This document shows, piece by piece, positions 1 through 6,771 of a stretch of DNA of 14,205 nucleotides. Source of the stretch: Alphaproteobacteria bacterium. GTDB lineage: Bacteria; Pseudomonadota; Alphaproteobacteria; Sneathiellales; Sneathiellaceae. Both the position numbers and the translations under genes were made by a program. Every line of letters starts with the position of its first letter. Positions within the stretch are counted from its first letter, which is position 1. The notes beneath the pieces are model-generated. The model worked only from the letters and a program-made list of their open reading frames with translations, had not been told where the DNA came from and made no database searches. The DNA lies in assembly GCA_006226265.1 (NCBI GenBank), contig SBHH01000088.1, positions 1-14,205 of the forward strand, in the 5' to 3' direction.

Positions 1-447
1 GCCTGCCCGCTTGGCGAAAAGATGCTGGGCCGGATCGGCCGTCTTCTGAAAGAGCAGAAAGGCGCGGCGCTTCTAATCGACTATGGCCCGTCGGAAAACG
101 AGATCGGCGACAGTTTTCAGGCCCTTCGCGCCCATGAATTCACCGATCCCCTCGCCAACCCGGGGGAGGCCGACTTGACCGCCCATGTCAAATTCCCCGC
201 GCTGGTCCGGCAGGTAACCGCGATGGGGCTTTCCTGCCATGGGCCGACGCCGCAAGGACGGTTCCTTGAACGGCTCGGGATTGAGGCACGGGCGATGCTT
301 TTGTCAAAAAACGCGACGGAGGCCCAGAAGAAAAAGCTGCGGGGCGAGCTTCTTCGCCTGACAAGCGCTGAGGAAATGGGCACTCTTTTCAAGGCGCTCG
401 CCCTCACCCACGGGCTCACCGCCGCCCCGGAAGGATTTGGAGGCTGA
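1..447 (+). CDS. midA: MidA-family SAM-dependent methyltransferase, C-terminal part (5' end outside window)
   Basis: The frame is open from base 1 to a TGA at 445-447, giving about 148 codons of the C-terminal part. The signature stretch begins LLIDYG, continues through GDSFQALRAHEF and ends DPLANPGEADLTAHV, which is characteristic of the MidA/NDUFAF7 family (former DUF185). The ending MGTLFKALALTHG is also typical. Family knowledge: the mitochondrial member dimethylates an arginine of a complex I subunit, while the bacterial target is unsettled. The SAM-binding N-terminal half lies outside the window, so the active site cannot be checked. The ATG at 22 is internal, not a start. The gene is followed after one base by the ATG of pgeF, and the pgeF ribosome-binding site (GGAGG, 439-443) lies inside the last codons, so the two are very likely one operon. 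Confidence 0.9.
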   Translation, partial: ACPLGEKMLGRIGRLLKEQKGAALLIDYGPSENEIGDSFQALRAHEFTDPLANPGEADLTAHVKFPALVRQVTAMGLSCHGPTPQGRFLERLGIEARAMLLSKNATEAQKKKLRGELLRLTSAEEMGTLFKALALTHGLTAAPEGFGG

Positions 448-448
448 C

Positions 449-1213
449 ATGCTGCAAAGTGACTTTCTGATATCCAACGGCATTTCCCACGGCTTTTTCA
501 CACGAAAGGGCGGGGTTTCGAAAGGCCTCTACAGTTCGCTCAACTGCGGTCCCGGCTCCGGCGATGTGGCCGAAGATGTTGCCGAAAACCGGCGGATTGC
601 CATGGCCGCCCTTGGCCGCGAAGCCGACGATCTTCGCACGCTTTATCAGGTCCATAGCGCCGATGTGATTGTTCTCAAAACCCGCGACCAGATCACACCG
701 AAACCGAAGGCCGATGCGATGGTGACGAATGTTCTGGGTCTTGCGCTCGGTATCCTGACGGCGGATTGCGTGCCGATCCTGTTTGCGGATGCGGGCAACC
801 GGGTCATTGGCGCCGCGCATTCCGGCTGGAAAGGCGCGGTCGGCGATATTGGTCAGCGAGTGGTGGAGGCCATGATCGCACAAGGGGCCAATCGCGGCAG
901 CATTGTCGCCGCCATTGGTCCGGCCATCGCGCAGAAATCCTATGAGGTCGGACCGGAATTCCCGGCGCCCTTTCTCGCCCTCGATCCGGAAGCGGAGAAA
1001 TTCTTCATCCCCTCGGTCCGCGAAGGTCATTACATGTTCGATCTGACCGGCTTCGTGAAATCCCGGCTCTCGACGCTTGGAATTCGTGCCATCGACCTCC
1101 TGCCCCATGACACCTGCGCCGAGGAAGAGATGTTCTTCAGCTACCGACGGATGACGAAACGGGGCGAAAAAGATTACGGGCGGCAACTCTCCGCCATCGC
1201 AATTGACACCTAA
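449..1213 (+). CDS. pgeF: Polyphenol oxidase / multifunctional purine nucleoside enzyme PgeF (YfiH, laccase domain)
   Basis: A 254-residue protein of the YfiH/DUF152 family. The three conserved metal or active-site residues are visible: His69 (LYQVHSADV), Cys107 (TADCVPI) and His124 (AAHSGWKG). The N-terminal GFFTRKGGVS motif and the later YEVGPEF stretch also fit. Family knowledge: first described as a multicopper polyphenol oxidase or peptidoglycan editing factor. Relatives (human LACC1/FAMIN, bacterial YlmD/YfiH) have been reported to act as adenosine deaminase and as phosphorylase on adenosine, inosine and methylthioadenosine. I choose ATG 449 over an in-frame TTG at 437 because GGAGG at 439-443 sits five bases before it. 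It follows midA by one base. The length is normal and nothing appears broken. Confidence 0.93.
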   Translation: MLQSDFLISNGISHGFFTRKGGVSKGLYSSLNCGPGSGDVAEDVAENRRIAMAALGREADDLRTLYQVHSADVIVLKTRDQITPKPKADAMVTNVLGLALGILTADCVPILFADAGNRVIGAAHSGWKGAVGDIGQRVVEAMIAQGANRGSIVAAIGPAIAQKSYEVGPEFPAPFLALDPEAEKFFIPSVREGHYMFDLTGFVKSRLSTLGIRAIDLLPHDTCAEEEMFFSYRRMTKRGEKDYGRQLSAIAIDT

Positions 1214-1235
1214 CAAAAGCCCGTACCGGGACCGC

Positions 1236-1265
1236 TTGAATTCGGGGCCAAAAATGCCGTATATG
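1236..1265 (+). promoter_or_regulatory. Possible promoter upstream of the lipoprotein gene
   Basis: TTGAAT (1236-1241), an 18-base spacer and TATATG (1260-1265) resemble a sigma70 -35/-10 pair in the gap after pgeF. If used, transcription would start near 1272, downstream of the small ORF's ATG at 1254. This is a weak match, so treat it as a candidate only. Confidence 0.25.
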
Positions 1266-1319
1266 GTTATCTTCATCATCATTTGCCTGCTGGGGTTACT
1301 TGCGACCTGTGCCATGTAA
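1254..1319 (+). CDS. Possible 21-residue hydrophobic small ORF overlapping the lipoprotein start
   Basis: ATG 1254 runs 21 codons to TAA 1317-1319. A GGGG stretch (1244-1247) lies six bases upstream as a weak ribosome-binding site. The peptide is almost wholly hydrophobic, beginning MPYMVIF and ending LLATCAM, which looks like one membrane helix or a bare signal peptide. Its frame differs from both pgeF and the lipoprotein, and its 3' end overlaps the TTG/GTG start region of the lipoprotein (1300/1309). It could be a membrane micropeptide, a leader that couples translation to the next gene, or chance. I do not recognise it and assign no function. The candidate promoter at 1236-1265 would start transcription after its ATG and would rule it out. 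Confidence 0.25.
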   Translation: MPYMVIFIIICLLGLLATCAM

Positions 1320-2160
1320 AATCCGCATATTCCTAATGATGCTTTCAGCGTTTTTCCTGCTGACCGCCTGTCAGCCGCTGGAGCGCCCGTTTCAGCCGGA
1401 ACATAAAACCTCCTGGAGCGCGGCACCGGGTCCGCGCGTCGCGCTCTATGTGGAGACGGAGGACGGACTTCCTGACAATCTCGACAATGCCGTTGCGGCC
1501 AAGCTGCAGGAACTCGGCATTGCCGCCTTCGCCGGAAAGGCCATCCCAAACCGCTATTATGTAAAAGGCAAACTGATCGAGGAGCCGAACCTCCGCTATA
1601 TCAACTGGCGGGTTTATGATCCTCAAAATCGCGACACCGGCCTCGCCGCGAATGAGAAACTGCCCGCCCCCGTCGATCCGGCGAAACTCCTGCCAGAGGA
1701 GCTTGAAAAAGTCGTCAGCAATTCGGCGAGCCATATCGACCAGCTCCTCGGCGGTGACGGCATTAATTCGGAAGAACTTGAAAAGCCGATCCTGTTCGTA
1801 CCCATCGTGAAAGGTGCGCCGGGGGACGGATCAGAAAGCCTCGCCTACGCCATTCAGGAGGAACTCGCAAACCTCGGCCTAAAAGTCGTGCCGGGTGCCG
1901 AAGGCGCCAATTTTATTGTCCGGGGCAGCGCAGAGCTTTCGCCCGTCCGTGCCGGAACACAGGTCATCCAGCTCACATGGACCTTGGAACGCAGCAATGG
2001 CGAGCAGGTTGGTGTTATCCGCCAGCGCAACAGAATCACCGCCGGATCGTTGAATGGCGCATGGGGGCAAACTGCCTTTCTCGCGGCAAAAGGCGGAGCC
2101 AATGGCGTCTATAACCTGCTTCGCAAAAGCGATCCCAAATATTTTAAATCGAAATCATGA
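1300..2160 (+). CDS. Predicted outer-membrane/periplasmic lipoprotein with two similar halves, function unknown
   Basis: From TTG 1300 the product is 286 residues. It has a lipoprotein signal peptide: a basic start (K7, R9), a hydrophobic core and the lipobox L-T-A-C with Cys24 as the lipidated residue. The first ATG (1336) would drop the basic residues, so TTG 1300 (GGGG at 1292-1295 four bases upstream) or GTG 1309 is preferred. The mature part shows two related modules, about residues 46-150 and 163-274. Each has a beta strand, an amphipathic helix ending in LQELG or LANLG, a Y/F-x-V-x-G strand (YYVKG, FIVRG) and a strand with a central Trp (INWRV, LTWTL) followed by a turn Gly. This pattern recalls the small alpha/beta domain of LpoB/CsgG-like lipoproteins, but that link is by eye only. 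I do not recognise a named family. It sits between pgeF and prs and has no obvious tie to either. Confidence 0.8.
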   Translation: MRPVPCKIRIFLMMLSAFFLLTACQPLERPFQPEHKTSWSAAPGPRVALYVETEDGLPDNLDNAVAAKLQELGIAAFAGKAIPNRYYVKGKLIEEPNLRYINWRVYDPQNRDTGLAANEKLPAPVDPAKLLPEELEKVVSNSASHIDQLLGGDGINSEELEKPILFVPIVKGAPGDGSESLAYAIQEELANLGLKVVPGAEGANFIVRGSAELSPVRAGTQVIQLTWTLERSNGEQVGVIRQRNRITAGSLNGAWGQTAFLAAKGGANGVYNLLRKSDPKYFKSKS

Positions 2161-2174
2161 CGAAATGGCGAAAA

Positions 2175-2207
2175 GCTGTAAAAAATGACGACTAAACCGT
2201 TTACAGC
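2175..2207. repeat. Inverted repeat GCTGTAAA-N17-TTTACAGC after the lipoprotein gene
   Basis: A perfect 8-bp inverted repeat (2175-2182 and 2200-2207) begins 14 bases after the lipoprotein stop codon. As RNA it would form a hairpin with a 17-base loop, but a C-rich run follows instead of a U-tract, so it is a poor intrinsic terminator. It could be a processing or stabilising hairpin, or an operator for prs. The rest of the 158-base gap up to prs (2161-2318) shows no promoter I would defend. Confidence 0.45.
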
Positions 2208-2318
2208 CCCGCCCCCCCTTGGTAAGTTCCGCGCGCTGTCGCCGATATGTCGTTCGCACAAGGGGCAGATTTTTTGTTTTACTGGACAGAGCCCTTTATC
2301 GGCTAGAGGACCGTTCCT

Positions 2319-3254
2319 ATGAAATTGCTTGCAGGAAATGGCAACCGGCCATTGGCGGAAGCCGTTGCTGGCTATCTTAAACTCCCCCTCACAGACGCAG
2401 ACGTCCGGCGCTTCTCCGACATGGAGGTTTTCGTCGAAATTCACGAAAATGTGCGGGGCGAAGACCTTTTCGTCATCCAGCCCACCTCCTTTCCGGCAAA
2501 TGACCATCTGATGGAACTGCTGGTCTGCATTGACGCACTGAAGCGAGCCTCGGCCAGCCGAATCACTGCAGTTCTCCCCTATTTTGGCTATGCCCGACAG
2601 GACCGCAAGCCCGGCCCCCGAACCCCGATCTCGGCCAAACTGGTTGCCAACCTGATCACCACAGCCGGTGCCGACCGCGTCCTAACCATGGATTTGCATG
2701 CCGGACAGATCCAGGGTTTCTTCGATATTCCGACCGACAATCTCTTCTCCGCCCCGATTATCTGCCCTGACATTGAAAAGCATTATGGCCGCAGCGGCGA
2801 TGTAACCATCGTTTCTCCGGACGTCGGCGGCGTTGTCCGCGCCCGTGCCTATGCCAAAAGGCTTGACGCCAACCTCGCAATCGTGGATAAGCGCCGTGAA
2901 AAAGCCGGTGTGTCGGAAGTAATGAACATCATCGGCGATGTCTCGGGCCAGCGCTGCATCCTGGTCGACGATATTGTCGATAGCGCGGGCACGCTTTGCA
3001 ATGCGGCTGCGGCACTGATGGAAAAAGGTGCGAAAAGCGTTTCGGGATATGTGACGCATGGCGTTCTCTCCGGCGGTGCAATTGCTAGGATCAATTCCTC
3101 CGCGCTCGACGAGATGGTGACGACCGACAGCATCATGGCAACGGAGGCCTTCAAGGTCTCCAAGAAGATGCGGCAGATTTCCGTCGCTCCGCTGATTGGC
3201 GAGGCGATGTACCGGATTTCCAAGGAGACCTCGGTCTCCAGCCTGTTTGACTGA
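2319..3254 (+). CDS. prs: Ribose-phosphate pyrophosphokinase (PRPP synthetase)
   Basis: A 311-residue class I PRPP synthetase of normal length, converting ribose 5-phosphate and ATP to PRPP and AMP in the cytosol. PRPP feeds purine, pyrimidine, NAD, histidine and tryptophan synthesis. Visible motifs: the N-terminal [11 protein letters not shown] and [12 protein letters not shown] subunit-contact region, the ATP-site stretch [10 protein letters not shown] (residues 88-97), [13 protein letters not shown] (from residue 123) with the divalent-metal/ATP His127, the catalytic K191-R-R193 flexible loop, and the PRPP/ribose-5-phosphate loop [10 protein letters not shown] (216-225). AGAGGA at 2305-2310 lies eight bases before the ATG. 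It begins a conserved prs-rplY-pth-ychF series and also supplies the co-substrate of Apt, encoded further along the window. Confidence 0.97.
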   Translation: MKLLAGNGNRPLAEAVAGYLKLPLTDADVRRFSDMEVFVEIHENVRGEDLFVIQPTSFPANDHLMELLVCIDALKRASASRITAVLPYFGYARQDRKPGPRTPISAKLVANLITTAGADRVLTMDLHAGQIQGFFDIPTDNLFSAPIICPDIEKHYGRSGDVTIVSPDVGGVVRARAYAKRLDANLAIVDKRREKAGVSEVMNIIGDVSGQRCILVDDIVDSAGTLCNAAAALMEKGAKSVSGYVTHGVLSGGAIARINSSALDEMVTTDSIMATEAFKVSKKMRQISVAPLIGEAMYRISKETSVSSLFD

Positions 3255-3307
3255 TCGGACAGGCAATTCACGGCGCGGGCACCCCTGGAGGCACGCGTCT
3301 TTTCTGG

Positions 3308-3325
3308 CACCGGGTTCGCCCGGTG
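3308..3325 (+). promoter_or_regulatory. Hairpin CACCGGG-TTCG-CCCGGTG in the rplY leader
   Basis: A perfect 7-bp GC-rich stem closes a TTCG tetraloop (arms 3308-3314 and 3319-3325). It lies 53 bases after the prs stop and 13 bases before the rplY ribosome-binding site (AGGAG, 3339-3343). The bases after it (TTGCTCGTT) are not a clear U-tract, so it is at best a weak attenuator or terminator between prs and rplY. It may instead be a leader structure affecting rplY expression, or a processing signal. Confidence 0.5.
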
Positions 3326-3350
3326 TTGCTCGTTAGTCAGGAGATATACA

Positions 3351-4013
3351 ATGAGCAAGAACGAAGTCTTAACTGCGGAAACGCGAGACCGGGTAGGAAA
3401 GGGGACCTCCCGTGCATTGCGTCGTGCCGGCCGAACCCCGGCAGTTATTTATGGGGACAAGAAAGAACCTGTCTCCATTTCCCTTGAAACCAAGGAACTG
3501 GTGAAAGTCATCAACCACGGCCATTTCCTTTCGACTGTCTATACCGTTCAGGTCGGATCGACCAAGCATAATGTCCTTCCCCGCGACATGCAGCTTCATC
3601 CGATCAATGACACGCCGGTTCACGTCGACTTCCTGCGGGTTTCCGCAAAATCGCAGATCGCGGTTATGGTACCGGTTCAGTTCCTCAATGAAGAGGATTG
3701 TCCGGGCCTGAAGCGCGGCGGTGTTCTCAACATCGTTCGCCATGAAATCGAAATGATGGTACCGGCCGGCAACATCCCGGAATATATCGACATCGACCTT
3801 CTAAAATATGAAATCGGTGACAGCGTGCATATTTCCGAGGTAACGCTGCCGGAAGGCACCGAACCAACGATCACCGACCGTGACTTCACGATCGCGACCA
3901 TCGCGGCCCCGACCGTTGAGCCGGAAACGGACGAGGACGAAGCTGCCGAGGCGGATGAAGCGGAAGCTCCGGAAGCTGATGAGGCTGACGACGCAGCCGA
4001 AGACGAAGAATAA
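3351..4013 (+). CDS. rplY: 50S ribosomal protein L25, long CTC form
   Basis: A 220-residue protein of the bL25/CTC family, which binds 5S rRNA in the large subunit. The N-terminal L25 domain (about 1-95) carries the typical [20 protein letters not shown] and [20 protein letters not shown] stretches. The second CTC beta domain (about 96-185) includes [15 protein letters not shown] and the [15 protein letters not shown] motif. The last 30 residues or so (190-220) form a low-complexity tail of Asp, Glu and Ala, as is common in alphaproteobacterial CTC-type L25. AGGAG at 3339-3343, seven bases before the ATG, is a strong ribosome-binding site. It is followed after 11 bases by pth, the usual neighbour. 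Confidence 0.97.
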   Translation: MSKNEVLTAETRDRVGKGTSRALRRAGRTPAVIYGDKKEPVSISLETKELVKVINHGHFLSTVYTVQVGSTKHNVLPRDMQLHPINDTPVHVDFLRVSAKSQIAVMVPVQFLNEEDCPGLKRGGVLNIVRHEIEMMVPAGNIPEYIDIDLLKYEIGDSVHISEVTLPEGTEPTITDRDFTIATIAAPTVEPETDEDEAAEADEAEAPEADEADDAAEDEE

Positions 4014-4024
4014 TCGGTTAAACG

Positions 4025-4630
4025 ATGATTTTGCTGGTCGGCCTTGGTAATCCGGGTAAGGGATATGCAGGCAACCGGCATAATTTCGGATTTATGGCGG
4101 TGGATGAGGTCATCCGCCGCCATTCCTTTTCCCCCGAACGCATCCGCTTTCAGGGACTGACCGCCGAGGGCAATATTGGCGGTGAAAAAGTTCTCGCCCT
4201 CAAACCCACGACATATATGAACGAATCCGGCCGCGCGGTGAACGAGGCCATGCGCTTTTACAAGCTGACGCCTGAAGATATCATCGTCCTCCATGACGAG
4301 TTGGACCTGCCCCTTGGCAAGCTTCGCGTGAAGGACGGCGGCGGCCATGGCGGCAACAATGGCCTGCGTTCCATCATCGCGCATATCGGCGACAAGTTCC
4401 GCCGCGTCCGGCTGGGAGTTGGCCATCCGGGCGAAAAGCATCTCGTGACCGGTCATGTGCTGAAGGATTTCTCGAAAGAGGAAAAAGACATCGTCGATAA
4501 AATGACGGAAAGCATCGCCCGCCATACCGATATCCTGATCAAGGGCGATGGCCCGGGATTTATGAACAAAATCGCGCTTGACCTCCCCTCACCCAACGGC
4601 GGCCGCGCAAAAGACAACAAAGGAACCTGA
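4025..4630 (+). CDS. pth: Peptidyl-tRNA hydrolase
   Basis: A 201-residue bacterial-type Pth that cleaves the ester bond of peptidyl-tRNA dropped from stalled ribosomes and so recycles tRNA. The full active site is visible: Asn9 in VGLGNPG, catalytic His19 in NRHNFGF, Asn66 in TYMNESG, Asp91 in LHDELDLPLG and Asn112 in GGHGGNNGLRS. The GHPG and VLKDF stretches are also typical. It starts 11 bases after rplY with no clear Shine-Dalgarno, so it probably depends on coupling or readthrough from rplY. The AAAGGA ribosome-binding site of ychF (4619-4624) lies within its last codons, and ychF starts two bases after its stop. Confidence 0.97.
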   Translation: MILLVGLGNPGKGYAGNRHNFGFMAVDEVIRRHSFSPERIRFQGLTAEGNIGGEKVLALKPTTYMNESGRAVNEAMRFYKLTPEDIIVLHDELDLPLGKLRVKDGGGHGGNNGLRSIIAHIGDKFRRVRLGVGHPGEKHLVTGHVLKDFSKEEKDIVDKMTESIARHTDILIKGDGPGFMNKIALDLPSPNGGRAKDNKGT

Positions 4631-4632
4631 CC

Positions 4633-5730
4633 ATGGGGTTTAAATGCGGAATTGTCGGTCTGCCGAATGTCGGAAAATCGACCCTGTTCAATGCCCTGAC
4701 CCAGACTGCACAGGCGGCGGCGGAAAACTATCCCTTCTGCACGATTGAGCCGAACCTTGGACAGGTTCCCGTGCCGGATGAACGGATGGAGAAACTGGCG
4801 TCCCTCGCCGCCTCCAAGGAAATCATTCCAACGCAGCTTACCTTCGTCGATATCGCAGGGCTTGTCCGGGGCGCGGCAAGCGGTGAAGGCCTTGGCAACA
4901 AGTTCCTCGCCCATATCCGCGAGGTGGACGCGATCATTCAGGTGATCCGCTGTTTCGAAGATGACGATATCACCCATGTCGATGGCAGGATTGATCCCCT
5001 GTCGGATGCCGAGACCATCGAAACCGAGCTGATGCTGGCCGACCTTGAAAGCCTGGAGCGGCGCGCCGAAGGCCTGATCAAGAAGATCCGGGGCGGTGAC
5101 AAGGAAGCCATCAAGCAGTCAAGCCTGATCGACCGCGCGCTCGCCGTCCTGCGCGATGGCAAGCCCGCCCGCGTCATCGATCTTGCCGATGATGAAGTGA
5201 AGGCGTTCCGGAACCTGCAGCTTTTAACTGGCAAGCCGGTTCTCTACGTCTGCAATGTCGATGAGGGAAGCGCCGCAACCGGCAATGCTTTCTCGGAAAA
5301 AATCGCGGCCAAGGCAGCAGTGGAGAATGCCGGGACGGTCGTCATTTCCGCAGCGATCGAGGCCGAAGTGGCGCAGCTTGATGCGGAGGAACGATCCGAA
5401 TTCCTTGCCGATCTCGGCCTCACCGAAACCGGGCTTGGCCGGATCATCCGCGCGGGTTACGATCTTCTTGACCTCATCACCTATTTCACCGTCGGCCCCA
5501 AGGAATGCCGCGCCTGGACCATCACACGCGGCACCAAGGCGCCGCAGGCGGCGGGCGTCATCCATACCGATTTCGAAAAGGGCTTCATCCGCGCGGAAAC
5601 CATTGCCTATGGCGCCTATGTCGATAATGGCGGCGAACAGGGGGCGAAGGAAGCAGGCCTTATGCGGCTTGAAGGAAAGGAATATATCGTGCAGGATGGC
5701 GACGTCCTGCATTTCCGGTTCGCCAACTGA
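4633..5730 (+). CDS. ychF: Ribosome-binding, redox-regulated ATPase YchF (Obg-related)
   Basis: A 365-residue protein matching full-length YchF/OLA1. G1 is GLPNVGKS (residues 9-16), G3 is D73-I-A-G76 followed by LVRGAASGEGLGN, and the G4 position reads N208-V-D-E211 in place of NKxD. That change is the hallmark of YchF proteins, which prefer ATP over GTP. A coiled-coil insertion lies in the middle (LESLERRAEGLIKKIRGG region), and a TGS domain fills the end (about 280-365, FTVGPKECRAWTI onward). Family knowledge: it binds ribosomes and is tied to stress and oxidative responses. It starts two bases after pth, with its Shine-Dalgarno inside pth, so the two are translationally linked. Confidence 0.97.
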   Translation: MGFKCGIVGLPNVGKSTLFNALTQTAQAAAENYPFCTIEPNLGQVPVPDERMEKLASLAASKEIIPTQLTFVDIAGLVRGAASGEGLGNKFLAHIREVDAIIQVIRCFEDDDITHVDGRIDPLSDAETIETELMLADLESLERRAEGLIKKIRGGDKEAIKQSSLIDRALAVLRDGKPARVIDLADDEVKAFRNLQLLTGKPVLYVCNVDEGSAATGNAFSEKIAAKAAVENAGTVVISAAIEAEVAQLDAEERSEFLADLGLTETGLGRIIRAGYDLLDLITYFTVGPKECRAWTITRGTKAPQAAGVIHTDFEKGFIRAETIAYGAYVDNGGEQGAKEAGLMRLEGKEYIVQDGDVLHFRFAN

Positions 5731-5798
5731 CCTGTCCGGCGCAAGACCTTTAAAAGAAGCAAAAACACGATCAACAAGATCAGAAGGTAGCATTGCCC

Positions 5799-6248
5799 AT
5801 GTTGTACTGGGAAGATTTCACTATCGGCCGGACGCTGGAGTTCGGCGGCTATGAGGTAACCGAAGAGGAAGTGATCGAGTTCGCGACCGCTTTTGATCCG
5901 CAGTCCTTCCATATCGACAAGGAAGCGGCGAAAGACCATTACTTCGGCGGTATTATCGCGAGCGGCTGGCACACCGGCGCGATGTGCATGCGCATGATGG
6001 TGGACGGATATCTTCATGACGCCGCCTCCATGGGGTCGCCCGGCATTGACGAACTCCGCTGGAAGAAGCCCGTCCGCCCCGGCGAAACGCTGCATGTGAA
6101 AGCGGAAGTGCTGGATCGCAGTCTGCCGAAAAGCCGCCCCGAGCTTGGCTTTGTCAAATTCAGTCATACCGTCATGAACCAGAATGACGAAGTCAAGCTG
6201 ACCATGGTCTCAAGCGGCATGTTCCTTCGCACGCCGGAGGAGAAATAA
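5799..6248 (+). CDS. MaoC-like hot-dog dehydratase/hydratase, first of a tandem pair
   Basis: A 149-residue single hot-dog-fold protein of the MaoC dehydratase family. The hydratase catalytic pair is present as Asp33 and His38 in FDPQSFHID, followed by GGIIASGWHTGAM. Members hydrate enoyl-CoA or related thioesters; the substrate here is unknown. Two starts are possible: ATG 5799, or TTG 5793 two codons earlier, which sits better (five bases) behind the GAAGG at 5783-5787. I keep the ATG because homologues begin with this MxYWEDFxxG pattern. The gap to ychF is 68 bases without a recognisable terminator or promoter. It is followed one base later by a paralogue of the same length. Confidence 0.9.
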   Translation: MLYWEDFTIGRTLEFGGYEVTEEEVIEFATAFDPQSFHIDKEAAKDHYFGGIIASGWHTGAMCMRMMVDGYLHDAASMGSPGIDELRWKKPVRPGETLHVKAEVLDRSLPKSRPELGFVKFSHTVMNQNDEVKLTMVSSGMFLRTPEEK

Positions 6249-6249
6249 G

Positions 6250-6699
6250 ATGGACAAGGTTTATTTCGAAGATGTCAGCATTGGCGACAAAACAAGCTAT
6301 GGCAGCAAGAAAGTCACGCGCGAGGAGATTCTCGACTTCGCCCGGAAATATGATCCGCAACCCTTCCACATCGACGAGGAAGCGGCAAGGAAAAGCATCT
6401 ATGGCGGGCTGATTGCATCGGGCTGGCATACGGCGGCGATGCTGATGCGGATGATGGTCGATTGTATGGTGAACAAGCGGGCGGGCCTCGGCTCTCCCGG
6501 CTTCGACAACCTTCGCTGGATCCATCCGGTCCGGCCGGGGGATGAACTCCGGTTCGAATCCGTTGTGATCGAGACGCGGAAATCCACCTCCCGCCCTGAC
6601 ATGGGAATTATCCGTGCCGATGTCAGGCTGTTCAACCAAAAGGATGAACTGGTCCTGACGATGAAATCCACCGGAATGATGCAGGCGCGGCCGGAGTAA
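6250..6699 (+). CDS. MaoC-like hot-dog dehydratase/hydratase, second of a tandem pair
   Basis: Also 149 residues and clearly paralogous to the gene before it, with many identities along the whole length, such as GGLIASGWHTAAM and MRMMVD, then GSPGFDNLRW and PVRPGDEL. It keeps its own catalytic Asp35 and His40 (YDPQPFHID). A strong GGAGGAGA (6236-6243) inside the end of the first gene lies six bases before ATG 6250, and only one base separates the two genes. The pair is surely co-expressed. Because both copies keep the Asp/His dyad, they could be two enzymes with different substrates or two halves of a heterodimer; nothing here decides which. Confidence 0.91.
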   Translation: MDKVYFEDVSIGDKTSYGSKKVTREEILDFARKYDPQPFHIDEEAARKSIYGGLIASGWHTAAMLMRMMVDCMVNKRAGLGSPGFDNLRWIHPVRPGDELRFESVVIETRKSTSRPDMGIIRADVRLFNQKDELVLTMKSTGMMQARPE

Positions 6700-6742
6700 T
6701 CACGCCCGCCGCATAAGAATTCCGGATGCCCTTCTTTTTATG

Positions 6743-6771
6743 TTAGTGCAAGCGCAATTACATTATATAGT
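6743..6771 (+). promoter_or_regulatory. Candidate promoter of the qmcA-nfeD operon
   Basis: TTAGTG (6743-6748), a 17-base spacer and TATAGT (6766-6771) resemble a sigma70 promoter. The -10 is good and the -35 weak. Transcription would begin near 6778 and leave a leader of about 35 bases. The -10 lies within the inverted repeat at 6750-6781, so a factor bound there would affect initiation. Confidence 0.35.

Noticed and set aside
416..1549. Long - strand open frame (377 codons) opposite pgeF and the lipoprotein start
   Set aside because: It is antisense to pgeF, which has all its family motifs. The translation is rich in Arg and Gly without recognisable domains, as expected of a shadow frame in GC-rich DNA.
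2219..2300. Possible prs promoters (TTGGTA/GATATG and TTGTTT/TTTATC)
   Set aside because: Spacers are 19 and 15 bases and the boxes are poor, so neither can be preferred.
3677..4525. - strand open frame of 282 codons opposite rplY and pth
   Set aside because: It crosses two well-supported + strand genes, and its Ser/Ala-rich tract is just the complement of the L25 acidic tail.
5731..5798. Gap between ychF and the first MaoC gene as a promoter or small RNA site
   Set aside because: It holds an A-rich stretch and a GATCA direct repeat, but no hairpin or promoter boxes beyond chance.
6731..6740. T-rich run after the second MaoC gene as an intrinsic terminator
   Set aside because: Only a 4-bp imperfect stem can be drawn before it, which is too weak to call.
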